A DNA stretch of 64,000 nucleotides from Burkholderia sp. SRS-46. Its GTDB lineage: Bacteria; Pseudomonadota; Gammaproteobacteria; Burkholderiales; Burkholderiaceae. The number at the start of each line of letters is the position of its first letter. Position 1 is the first letter of the stretch. Location of the stretch: the NCBI RefSeq assembly GCF_004343775.1, contig NZ_PTXL01000002.1:186001-250000 (forward strand), given 5' to 3'. The notes under the pieces were generated by a model. It was not told the DNA's origin, ran no database searches, and saw nothing but the letters and a program-made list of their open reading frames with translations. The translations under genes and the position numbers were made by a program. Shown in pieces: positions 15,824 through 23,473 of the stretch.

Positions 15824-18346
15824 TTACCGTAACACCAGCGCAGAACCGCCCCTGGCGGCCTTGAGCAGGCATTCGATGCAAATGCTCTTCGGCGCAAGGC
15901 TGACCGGCGAGTCGTTCGGCCCCGGTAGCGAGTGAGTGGATGCGAACGCAACAAACTTGCCAGGCGTAAAGATCTGCGCGCCACTGTCGTCGAGCACCAT
16001 GCGGGTCTTGCCGCCTTGCAGTTCCAGCTTTTCAACACCCGTGATTTGAATCACCTTTGTCAGCAACTGGATCGACTTGGCGGACTCCAGCTTGATCGAG
16101 CTGGTCAACGCGTGAAGAATGATGTCGCCCATAGCGGCCGAGAGTCTGATAGCCGCACGTTGCGCAAACAAGCTGATCGTGTCGCGCACGCTCGCAAAGA
16201 GGCTGCGCCCGCTCGCGATGCCGACATGCCCCTCGCTTGTTACTGCGACCTGCTGCGCGGCCACGTGAACCGTTGCGGGCGTAGTGACTTCGACACCGGC
16301 CTTGCCGGCGATCAGCAAATGCGGCTCGGAAAATTCCGGGAACGGATTGTCATCATTCGCAACGCCGCGGATCTGTCCGTTCTGCGCTTCGATCGTCTTC
16401 GCCAGGTCGGACTGGTGCCCGTCCGCCTCTTGGGCCTGACCGTCCTGGGCAGCGAGACTCATCGCGGCATGAAGACTCTGTGCGTCTTCGAGCCGCCGGA
16501 TCGCTTCCGACATCGCCTTGGCATGGCCCTGCGCGTTGGGACGACCTTCAGTCGTGAGCAGCATGCCCGTCGCCGCACGAAATACGCCGTCTCCATCGGT
16601 ACGCAATTCGACGCCCCGGCCACGCTCGTCCTGCCGCCCCGCATTCCCCGCAATACGCGTGATGTAACCCAGATTCAACTGCGAACTGCCTTCGTCGCTC
16701 GACAGGTGCGCCTGGATCTTTCCATTCGTATCGTCGAAGGCAAGCGTGTTCGCACGCCGACCGCCGATCTCGCGACTCCGATAACCCGCCAGCGCCTGGT
16801 TCTTCGGCAAGTCAAACGGCGGCATGTTGAACGCATTGCTTGCGCTTCCCACGATGATCGGCAGGTCCGGATCGCCATTGGCGAACGCTACTTCAACCTC
16901 ATGCCCCCTGCGCGGCAGGAAGACTCCACCGAACTGATCGCCGTGCCACGCACCGGCTACGCGCACCCAGCAACTCGACCGCTCATCGTTCTTGCCGAGC
17001 CGATCCCACAGAAACTGCAGCTTCACCCGGCCGTACGCGTCGGTCCAGATTTCCTGATTCTCCGGGCACGTCACCACCGCATACTCGACACCGGTAATTC
17101 GCGGCTTTTCAATCGTGCGCAGCAGCCGGAACGGTTCGTTGGTCGGCTGCAACGTGAAATCCGCTTCGCAGTGGTAGCGCTGGCCTGAACCCGACGCTTC
17201 GCCGATCTCCTCGATCGTGAGCTTGCAGCCGATCACCGCATACTCGCGATTCGCCGCATCCTGCGGATAGTGCGACAGCACGAACGTCTGACCGGTAACG
17301 ATGCCGCGCAGGTTGCCTTTGCCGTAGGCCCTCAGACCTTGGCAGCGCCAAGCCTGCATCTGCACCAGCGTCAGGTACTCCGCTTCCGTGCGTGGTTCGT
17401 TGTGATCGCCGGAAAGTCCCGCCGCACCGGCCTGAGGCTGCGCGTAATCGCCCCACGCGTAACGCTCCTGATGAGCAAGCCCCGTATCGCGAGGATCTTC
17501 GCGCATCACCTTCAGATCCGCGCGTGGCCGCGTATAGTCGTAGTCGACGCTCGTCACCGCGCCCGTGGTCAGCGCATGGGAAACCGAGAAGTCGTGAATG
17601 TGCTCCTCGTCGATCCGTCGACCGGTCGGCGGCTCGTAGCAAAGCGCGCCATACGCATCGCCGAGCGGCTTGAGCGCGCCCATCGAATCGCAAAGCACGA
17701 GCCGATGCTTGCCCTCGCTATGCTCGAAGAAATAGTAGATGCCCCATTCTTCCCACAAACGCTGCAGGAACGTCCAATCGCTTTCGAAGTGCTGACGTTG
17801 AATGTCCCGCTTCGGCCATACCTTGTTCGGCCGCGGTGTCGTGAGTCGTTTTTCAACCGGGAACGGATAAGCCGAGAGCACCGCTTCGGTGATCTCGATC
17901 ACGGACATGTCCTGGAAGATGCGACAGTCGCAATTCTTGGTCGCATGCCAGAGCCACGGTCGCAGCGTGAGCGCATACAGGATCGAACGACCGTCTTCAC
18001 GCACGATCGTCGCATGGCTGACGACCCCGGTGATCTCGCGCGTGCCCGCGCCGATATTGGCCATGCCTGCATCGCCCGCCAAACCGGGGATGAAATGCCC
18101 CTTTCCCTCGAACCGGATCAAGACGGTCACTTCGGTGCCGATCAGCTTGTCGAGATCGACGTTCGCCGCGATGCTCTGTGAAAACCCGAGCGCATCCGGT
18201 GTTTTCAACTCGAGTGTGTACTCGAACAACGCGCCGATCGTTTCACCGCCGGTGAGCTTCACCGGCGTGAGGATCGACTGACCGCCGTACATCGGCAGAG
18301 CGGCGCCGGAAACCGACAACGTCCGTGGTGCGTCAAACAAAGCCAT
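15824..18346 (-). CDS. vgrG: T6SS spike protein VgrG (TssI)
   Basis: An 840-residue VgrG. It has the gp27-like hub (LFEYTLELKTPDA, ITGVVSHATIVREDG), the gp5-like OB fold (QEIWTDAYGRVKLQFLWD, SSCWVRVAGAW, FLPRRGHEVEVAF), then the beta-helix needle. Residues beyond about 650 look like the DUF2345 extension common in VgrGs that carry lipases. There is no clear C-terminal enzyme domain; the last stretch, CIECLLKAARGGSALVL, is short. The ATG follows GGAG by 9 nt. The gene heads the cargo module, so Tle1, the adaptor and PAAR are probably delivered by this spike. Confidence 0.95.
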   Translation of the reverse strand: MALFDAPRTLSVSGAALPMYGGQSILTPVKLTGGETIGALFEYTLELKTPDALGFSQSIAANVDLDKLIGTEVTVLIRFEGKGHFIPGLAGDAGMANIGAGTREITGVVSHATIVREDGRSILYALTLRPWLWHATKNCDCRIFQDMSVIEITEAVLSAYPFPVEKRLTTPRPNKVWPKRDIQRQHFESDWTFLQRLWEEWGIYYFFEHSEGKHRLVLCDSMGALKPLGDAYGALCYEPPTGRRIDEEHIHDFSVSHALTTGAVTSVDYDYTRPRADLKVMREDPRDTGLAHQERYAWGDYAQPQAGAAGLSGDHNEPRTEAEYLTLVQMQAWRCQGLRAYGKGNLRGIVTGQTFVLSHYPQDAANREYAVIGCKLTIEEIGEASGSGQRYHCEADFTLQPTNEPFRLLRTIEKPRITGVEYAVVTCPENQEIWTDAYGRVKLQFLWDRLGKNDERSSCWVRVAGAWHGDQFGGVFLPRRGHEVEVAFANGDPDLPIIVGSASNAFNMPPFDLPKNQALAGYRSREIGGRRANTLAFDDTNGKIQAHLSSDEGSSQLNLGYITRIAGNAGRQDERGRGVELRTDGDGVFRAATGMLLTTEGRPNAQGHAKAMSEAIRRLEDAQSLHAAMSLAAQDGQAQEADGHQSDLAKTIEAQNGQIRGVANDDNPFPEFSEPHLLIAGKAGVEVTTPATVHVAAQQVAVTSEGHVGIASGRSLFASVRDTISLFAQRAAIRLSAAMGDIILHALTSSIKLESAKSIQLLTKVIQITGVEKLELQGGKTRMVLDDSGAQIFTPGKFVAFASTHSLPGPNDSPVSLAPKSICIECLLKAARGGSALVLR

Positions 18347-18422
18347 TCCGATATCTCCATTGAATCAGTCGAACCGTGGGCTGTCTACAAGTGCGTTCGA
18401 GTTACTGTGTCTAAGCTCAGAC

Positions 18423-18758
18423 TTATTTCCAACCGTTAACGATCCGAGGGGGATCATTCACGAAACTAATCATAAGAATAATCACCAAAACAACCAGCAT
18501 GCCAAAAATTGAGGCAAGACCAATAAAGATTCCACCGGCCATATCCGGCTCTCTACATGCAAACAAGATAATGGCGATACCAATGGCAAGTAACGGTGGC
18601 GTGATAAGACCATAGACAGTCCAAGGCGACTGCACCCCCATACCTAAAATTGAGACAATGCAGTAACCAAGGACTACAATCAGCCAGGCGAGCCCGATAC
18701 CGCGACGCATAGACTCCTTCGGAGTTCGCTTCGAAGACCGCTTAGTTAGATTTTCCAT
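18423..18758 (-). CDS. small membrane protein of unknown function between vgrG and tssK
   Basis: I do not recognise this 111-residue protein. It has a basic N-terminus (KRSSKRTPKES) and three hydrophobic helices: GLAWLIVVLGYCIVSILGMG, YGLITPPLLAIGIAIILF and GGIFIGLASIFGMLVVLVII. Its DNA is visibly richer in A+T than neighbouring tssK and vgrG, and no strong ribosome binding site precedes the ATG. Its place, between core and cargo genes, would suit an inner-membrane immunity protein or a passenger that came with the cargo module. That role is only inference. Confidence 0.6.
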   Translation of the reverse strand: MENLTKRSSKRTPKESMRRGIGLAWLIVVLGYCIVSILGMGVQSPWTVYGLITPPLLAIGIAIILFACREPDMAGGIFIGLASIFGMLVVLVIILMISFVNDPPRIVNGWK

Positions 18759-18831
18759 TTGCCAAATTCGAGTCAGTCAAAACTGGAGCTTCAGCCACAT
18801 CGTTATCTCCGCCCCTTCGTAACAGTCGCGC

Positions 18832-20178
18832 TTATGCACGCACGCCCCAAAGCTCAAGCTTGAGCGACGGAAAATCCCCCGCGACGTGCAACGCGACGCC
18901 ACCGTGACGCACGACTTCCTCCCAGAGCGGCCCGCCCTGAGTCAACTCGTAATAGATATAGCCCGCGTTGAACGGAATCTGCCGCGGCGGAACCGGCAGC
19001 GCCTGCAGACCAATACCCGGCAAGTGACTACGCACGAGGCTCGGCAGCTTGTCCGATGGCCCCGCCTTCGCCTGCGCGGCGAACTGCTGTTGCAGCACGT
19101 CCAGCGGCATCGCCGCATGCACGGCCAACACCAGTGCGGCGAAACCTTGCATGTCGACCGGATCGACCACCGCGTTGCGCATTCCGTGACCGCGATCCTC
19201 GAGCGCAATGCTCTGCGCGCTCCGGACCAGCACGGCATTGAGCAACCGGTGTGTGTCGTCGACAACCGGCTTCAGGCACAGGTGCGGTGTCGTATGCTGA
19301 TACGGCGGGTGCGTGTCGAGCGGCCGGCGCGTGTCGGTGCGCAAATGCGTCGACAACTCGCCCGCCATGCCAATCAGCAGCGCATACACGTCGGCCGGCG
19401 ACGTCGCCGGCACCCTCAGCAGGTGCTGCAGCAACGGCTCGTAGCGGTTCAGGATCTGCAGCAGCAGGTAGTCGGTCACCGTCGCGGCGCTCGCCGTCGT
19501 GTCGTCGGTGCCCGCGAGCCGCTGCGCGAGCGCATTCGCGCGCAGACGCGCGAGATCATGAATCTTCGTGACCCAGCTCGTGAGCAGGCCGCTTGCGCCG
19601 TAACCCGATACCGGCGGCACCAGCGTGTCGTCGAGCTCGATGCTGCCGTCCGCTCGGATCGTCTTCACGCACGTGAGTGCCAGGCCAATCCACGCATCGC
19701 CGAGTTCCTTTTCCGGCAGCAGGCGCACGCGCAGGTTCGACAACTGCACCGCTTCGGATGCGAGCCCGGTCGAATTGGTGTCGCGCAGTTCGGTGTCGAA
19801 CACCAGAAAGCGCGCGAGCGAATCCGCCGTATTCTCGAAAGTCGTTTCTTCGCAGTTCGGCAGTCGCACCGGCACGGCCAGATAGATGATCTGGTCCAGA
19901 TGTTCGGGCCGGATCGTCAGCGGCGGCGGCAACGGCGTGATGCCCGGCGCATCGAACGGCGTGCCATCGGCGAACACGCCGGCAGCCGACTTGACGACCA
20001 CCTTGCCGAGCGCCAGCGCTTCCAGATCGAGCGCGAAGTGCGTGAAGCCAAAGAAAAACGGCGACAGTGGGACCGCACGCATGTGTGCGTGCTTCTCGAG
20101 ATAGCGGTCCTGCTGCTGGAACAGTTGCGGACGGAAAAACAGCCCTTCCTGCCAGGCGACCTTCGCATACCAGCTCAT
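18832..20178 (-). CDS. tssK: T6SS baseplate protein TssK
   Basis: A 448-residue TssK, the trimeric adaptor that joins the baseplate (TssF/G/E) to the membrane complex through TssL and TssM. The hallmark start VAWQEGLFFRPQLFQQQDRY is present, followed by PFFFGFTHFALD, and the C-terminal receptor-binding region (IPFNAGYIYYELTQGGPLWEE). Length equals the family norm of about 445. It lies 31 nt after tssJ. Downstream comes the small membrane ORF and then vgrG, so the core order is interrupted here by the cargo module. Confidence 0.96.
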   Translation of the reverse strand: MSWYAKVAWQEGLFFRPQLFQQQDRYLEKHAHMRAVPLSPFFFGFTHFALDLEALALGKVVVKSAAGVFADGTPFDAPGITPLPPPLTIRPEHLDQIIYLAVPVRLPNCEETTFENTADSLARFLVFDTELRDTNSTGLASEAVQLSNLRVRLLPEKELGDAWIGLALTCVKTIRADGSIELDDTLVPPVSGYGASGLLTSWVTKIHDLARLRANALAQRLAGTDDTTASAATVTDYLLLQILNRYEPLLQHLLRVPATSPADVYALLIGMAGELSTHLRTDTRRPLDTHPPYQHTTPHLCLKPVVDDTHRLLNAVLVRSAQSIALEDRGHGMRNAVVDPVDMQGFAALVLAVHAAMPLDVLQQQFAAQAKAGPSDKLPSLVRSHLPGIGLQALPVPPRQIPFNAGYIYYELTQGGPLWEEVVRHGGVALHVAGDFPSLKLELWGVRA

Positions 20179-20209
20179 CGGTGCCGTCCGTTTCGTTGCG
20201 CGACGTGTT

Positions 20210-20716
20210 TCATTTCGGTGTTTCCGTAATCTTGATGGCCTTGGCCTCGAGATCGATGGTCAATTTCAGTTTCGGCGTAAACAAGCGGTACCACGCCTTT
20301 TCCGGGGCGGCCGGCATCGTGTAGATCTCGCGCCACACCGCGTTCGGCAGATCGCGATAGGCGGCGATCACGCCGATCGTCGTCGTCGCGGGATCGGGCC
20401 GGCGGACGATCGTCTGGTGATCTCCGGGGCGCAACTGCAGTTCGTCGCGCTTGACGACGTCCTCGCCCAGCACCGTCTTTTCCTGGGTCTGCAGCGTGAA
20501 AAAGTCGGCCGCCGTGAAAGCGCCGTCGTTCTTCAGTTCGTAAATGCGCACGACGATCGGCGCAGCTCTTCCCCGGTCGTCCGGATTGACGTCAGGCAGC
20601 GCGTTGACGCGCATGTCGAGCCGGATCGGCTCCTTCGGCTTCGGCTCGCCACGACTCACGCAGGCGGAAAGCGCCAGCGCGCCGGCGAGCGCGGCGACGG
20701 TCGGTATCGAACGCAT
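20210..20716 (-). CDS. tssJ: T6SS outer-membrane lipoprotein TssJ
   Basis: A 168-residue lipoprotein that anchors the T6SS membrane complex to the outer membrane and binds the periplasmic end of TssM. The signal peptide ends in LALSAC. The mature part has VNALPDVNPDDRGRAAPIVVRIYELK and FFTLQTQEKTVLGEDV, the beta-sandwich and L1 loop pattern of TssJ. The second ATG is preferred: GAGGG lies 10 nt before it and it directly begins the signal peptide. An ATG six codons upstream is possible. It lies between hcp and tssK, a common order. Confidence 0.93.
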   Translation of the reverse strand: MRSIPTVAALAGALALSACVSRGEPKPKEPIRLDMRVNALPDVNPDDRGRAAPIVVRIYELKNDGAFTAADFFTLQTQEKTVLGEDVVKRDELQLRPGDHQTIVRRPDPATTTIGVIAAYRDLPNAVWREIYTMPAAPEKAWYRLFTPKLKLTIDLEAKAIKITETPK

Positions 20717-20803
20717 GCAGTGATGAACCCTCATTGACAGTGCCGGACGCCCCACGCCCGGCGAAGGCGATGCACCTCCACCGGATGCGGGCGACCCGCG
20801 CAA

Positions 20804-21286
20804 TTACGCTTCCTTGTTGCCCTTGATGTCGAAGCTGGCGGTGACAGCGCCGCCGCTGCCGCCTTGCGCGTTCTGCACGACGTACTCCTGCTTGACCTTC
20901 GCGAACGACAGCGACACCGATTCGCGGCTCTTTTCCGCATCGTTCTTGCTGCCCGACGGCCTCACGCGCGTGACGATCACGTCGCTCATCGTGAGCTTCA
21001 GGTACTCCAGCGGGTTGCCGCCGGCCTTGCGCATCACCAGCACGGCCTGATCGATATGCTTGCCCGTCAGCGCATACTTCATCAGGTTCGGGCTGGCGCG
21101 GTCGATGTTGTGCTCGAACGACAGGTCCTTGACGGTCGCCTTGCCGGCGCCGCCGCTACCGGCGTGCATCGTCGATTCCTGCTGGATATCCCAGTCCCAG
21201 TTCAGGACCTCGATCTCGTCCTTGTGCTTGTCGTCGAGCGACTCGCCGTTGATGCCGTCGATTTTCAGGAAAATGTCTTGTGCCAT
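20804..21286 (-). CDS. hcp: T6SS inner-tube protein Hcp (TssD)
   Basis: A 160-residue Hcp that stacks in hexameric rings to form the expelled tube. It starts MAQDIFLKIDGINGES, then EIEVLNWDWDIQQ and HNIDRASPNLMKYALTGKHI, all typical of the Burkholderia Hcp1 type, and ends FDIKGNKEA. AGGAG lies before this ATG; an in-frame extension upstream is not translated sensibly. No fused effector. A terminator-like hairpin sits between tssC and this gene, which may separate its expression from the sheath genes. Confidence 0.96.
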   Translation of the reverse strand: MAQDIFLKIDGINGESLDDKHKDEIEVLNWDWDIQQESTMHAGSGGAGKATVKDLSFEHNIDRASPNLMKYALTGKHIDQAVLVMRKAGGNPLEYLKLTMSDVIVTRVRPSGSKNDAEKSRESVSLSFAKVKQEYVVQNAQGGSGGAVTASFDIKGNKEA

Positions 21287-21302
21287 GCCAATGCTCCTGG
21301 AG

Positions 21303-21354
21303 TGAATAAAAAGAGGCCGCGCATCATGAGAGAAAATGACCAACCGCGCGGCCT
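21303..21354 (-). terminator. hairpin with T-run between tssC and hcp
   Basis: On the minus strand a 9-bp perfect GC-rich stem (AGGCCGCGC / GCGCGGCCT; arms 21346-21354 and 21314-21322) with a 23-nt loop is followed by CTTTTTATT. This looks like an intrinsic terminator or attenuator just after tssC and before the hcp ribosome binding site. Confidence 0.6.
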
Positions 21355-21371
21355 AAGAGGACCCGCTGCGG

Positions 21372-22865
21372 TCAAGCCGCTTCCTTGATCGACGGCAGCT
21401 TCGTGACGAGTCGAAGCGACACGGTCAGCCCCTCGAGCTGGAAATGCGGACGCAGGAAGAATTTCGAGTTGTAGTAGCCGGGATTTCCCTCGACCTCCTC
21501 GACGACCACTTCAGCGGCCGCGAGCGGTCGACGGGCCTTCGTCTCCTGAGACGAGTTGGCCGGATCGGCATCGACGTAATGCATGATCCATTCGTTCAAC
21601 CAGCGCTGCATGTCCTCGCGCTCCTTGAACGCGCCGATCTTGTCGCGCACGATGCACTTCAGGTAGTGAGCGAAGCGCGAACAGGCGAATAGATACGGCA
21701 GGCGCGAAGACAGGGTTGCGTTGGCCGTCGCGTCCGCATCGTGATACTCGGCAGGTTTCTGCAACGACTGCGCGCCGATGAAGGTTGCGTGATCGGTGTT
21801 CTTGCGGTGCACGAGCGGAATGAATCCGTTCTTCGACAGTTCGGCTTCGCGCCGGTCGGAGATCGCGATTTCGGTCGGACACTTCATGTCGATGCCGCCG
21901 TCGTCGGTCGGAAACGTGTGGCACGGCAGATTCTCGACCGTTCCGCCCGACTCGACGCCGCGAATCAGCGAGCACCAGCCATACTGCTTGAACGAGCGGT
22001 TGATGTTCACGCCCATGGCATAGGCAGCGTTCGCCCAGCCATAACGGCTGTGGTCCGCCCCGTTCGCATCCTCTTCGAAATCGAACTCGTCGACCGGGTT
22101 GGTCTTCGCGCCATACGGCAGACGCGCGAGGAAGCGCGGCATCGCGAGCCCCACGTAGCGCGCATCTTCGGTGTTGCGCATCGAGTTCCACGTGGTGTAT
22201 TCGAGATTCTGCGTGAAGATCTTCGTCAGGTCGCGCGGATTCGCCAGTTCCTGCCACGATTCCATCTGCAGTACTGAAGGCGACGCGCCGGCGATAAACG
22301 GCGTGTGCGCGGCAGCCGAAACCTTCGCGATCGAACCGAGCAGATCGACGTCCGGCGGCGTATGGTCGAAGTAGTAGTCGGCAACAAGGCACCCGTACGG
22401 TTCACCGCCGAGCTGGCCGTACTCCTCTTCGTAGATCTGCTTGAACAGCGGACTCTGATCCCAGGCAAGGCCCTTGTAGCGGCGCATCGTGCGATGCAGT
22501 TCGGCCTTCGAGACATCCATGAAGCGGATCTTCAGGTGTTCGTCGGTCTCGGTGTTCGACACGAGATGATTCAAACCGCGCCAGGCGGATTCGAGCGCCT
22601 GGTAATCCGCGTGATGCAGGATCAGGTTGATTTGCTCCGACAGCTTGTGATCGATCTGCGCGATGATCGCCGCAATGCTCTTGTACGCATCGTCACTGAT
22701 CGTTGCCGTCTGAGCCAGCGCCTGCTCGGCAAGCGTCTGAACAGCCTGTTCGACCGCTTCACGCGCGTCGTCGGTCTTGGGACGGAACTCGCGCTCCAGC
22801 AGTTGGGTGAAATCGGATTGGACGGCTGTCTGCGCGACTGCGGCCTGTGCTTCCTGTTTCGCCAT
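21372..22865 (-). CDS. tssC: T6SS sheath large subunit TssC (VipB)
   Basis: A 497-residue contractile sheath subunit that pairs with TssB. Typical blocks are visible: YQALESAWRGLNHLV, DVSKAELHRTMR, EEYGQLGGEPYGCLVADYYFDH, ANAAYAMGVNINRSFKQYGWC, and the C-terminal FFLRPHFQLEGLTVSLRLV. The ATG at MAKQ is chosen, since AGAGG lies 9 nt before it and is too close to the ATG three codons upstream. It starts 27 nt after tssB. A hairpin with a T-run follows it. Confidence 0.96.
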   Translation of the reverse strand: MAKQEAQAAVAQTAVQSDFTQLLEREFRPKTDDAREAVEQAVQTLAEQALAQTATISDDAYKSIAAIIAQIDHKLSEQINLILHHADYQALESAWRGLNHLVSNTETDEHLKIRFMDVSKAELHRTMRRYKGLAWDQSPLFKQIYEEEYGQLGGEPYGCLVADYYFDHTPPDVDLLGSIAKVSAAAHTPFIAGASPSVLQMESWQELANPRDLTKIFTQNLEYTTWNSMRNTEDARYVGLAMPRFLARLPYGAKTNPVDEFDFEEDANGADHSRYGWANAAYAMGVNINRSFKQYGWCSLIRGVESGGTVENLPCHTFPTDDGGIDMKCPTEIAISDRREAELSKNGFIPLVHRKNTDHATFIGAQSLQKPAEYHDADATANATLSSRLPYLFACSRFAHYLKCIVRDKIGAFKEREDMQRWLNEWIMHYVDADPANSSQETKARRPLAAAEVVVEEVEGNPGYYNSKFFLRPHFQLEGLTVSLRLVTKLPSIKEAA

Positions 22866-22892
22866 GGTGGTCATCCTCTATCGGTTCGTGGG

Positions 22893-23435
22893 TCAGTTCG
22901 CGTCGTCGTGATCCACCGTTTCGTCCGCGTGCCGCTCGGGCTTCGGCGCGGCAGCCAGTGACTTGAGCAGCGCCGAGTCCTGCAGCAACTGCGTAACGAG
23001 CGCCTCGGCGCCCGACTTGCCGTCCATGTAGGTCTGCAGATTGGCGAGTTGTGTGCGCGCTTCCAGCAACTGGCGCAGAGGCTCGACCTTGCGTGCGATC
23101 GCAGCGGGCGAAAAATCCTCCATGCGCTCGAAGGTCATGTCGATCATCATCTGGCCGTCGCCGGTCAGCGTGTTCGGCACGGAAAATGCGATGCGCGGCC
23201 GGATCGCTTTCATGCGCTCATCGAAATTGTCGATGTCGATTTCGAGAAGACGCCGGTCCGATACCGCCGGCAGCGGCTCGACCGGATGCTTGCCCGACAG
23301 GTCGGCGAGCACGCCCATCACGAACGGCAGCTCGACCTTCTTCTCCGAGCCGTAGACCTCGACGTCGTACTCGATCTGCACACGCGGCGCACGATTGCGC
23401 GCAATGAACTTCTGCGAACTGCTGGAAGCGGACAT
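22893..23435 (-). CDS. tssB: T6SS sheath small subunit TssB (VipA)
   Basis: A 180-residue sheath subunit that forms a heterodimer with TssC; its C-terminal helix is the ClpV target. The sequence has FIARNRAPRVQIEYDVEVYG, VELPFVMGVLADLSG and LEIDIDNFDERMKAIRPR, all family hallmarks. The start is the ATG behind AGGAG; the upstream in-frame extension (about 57 residues, Arg-rich) overlaps tssH and is not real. It lies 38 nt after tssH. Confidence 0.96.
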   Translation of the reverse strand: MSASSSSQKFIARNRAPRVQIEYDVEVYGSEKKVELPFVMGVLADLSGKHPVEPLPAVSDRRLLEIDIDNFDERMKAIRPRIAFSVPNTLTGDGQMMIDMTFERMEDFSPAAIARKVEPLRQLLEARTQLANLQTYMDGKSGAEALVTQLLQDSALLKSLAAAPKPERHADETVDHDDAN

Positions 23436-23473
23436 GAATGTGGCTCCTGAACGGTGGTGGTTGAACTGCGAGC

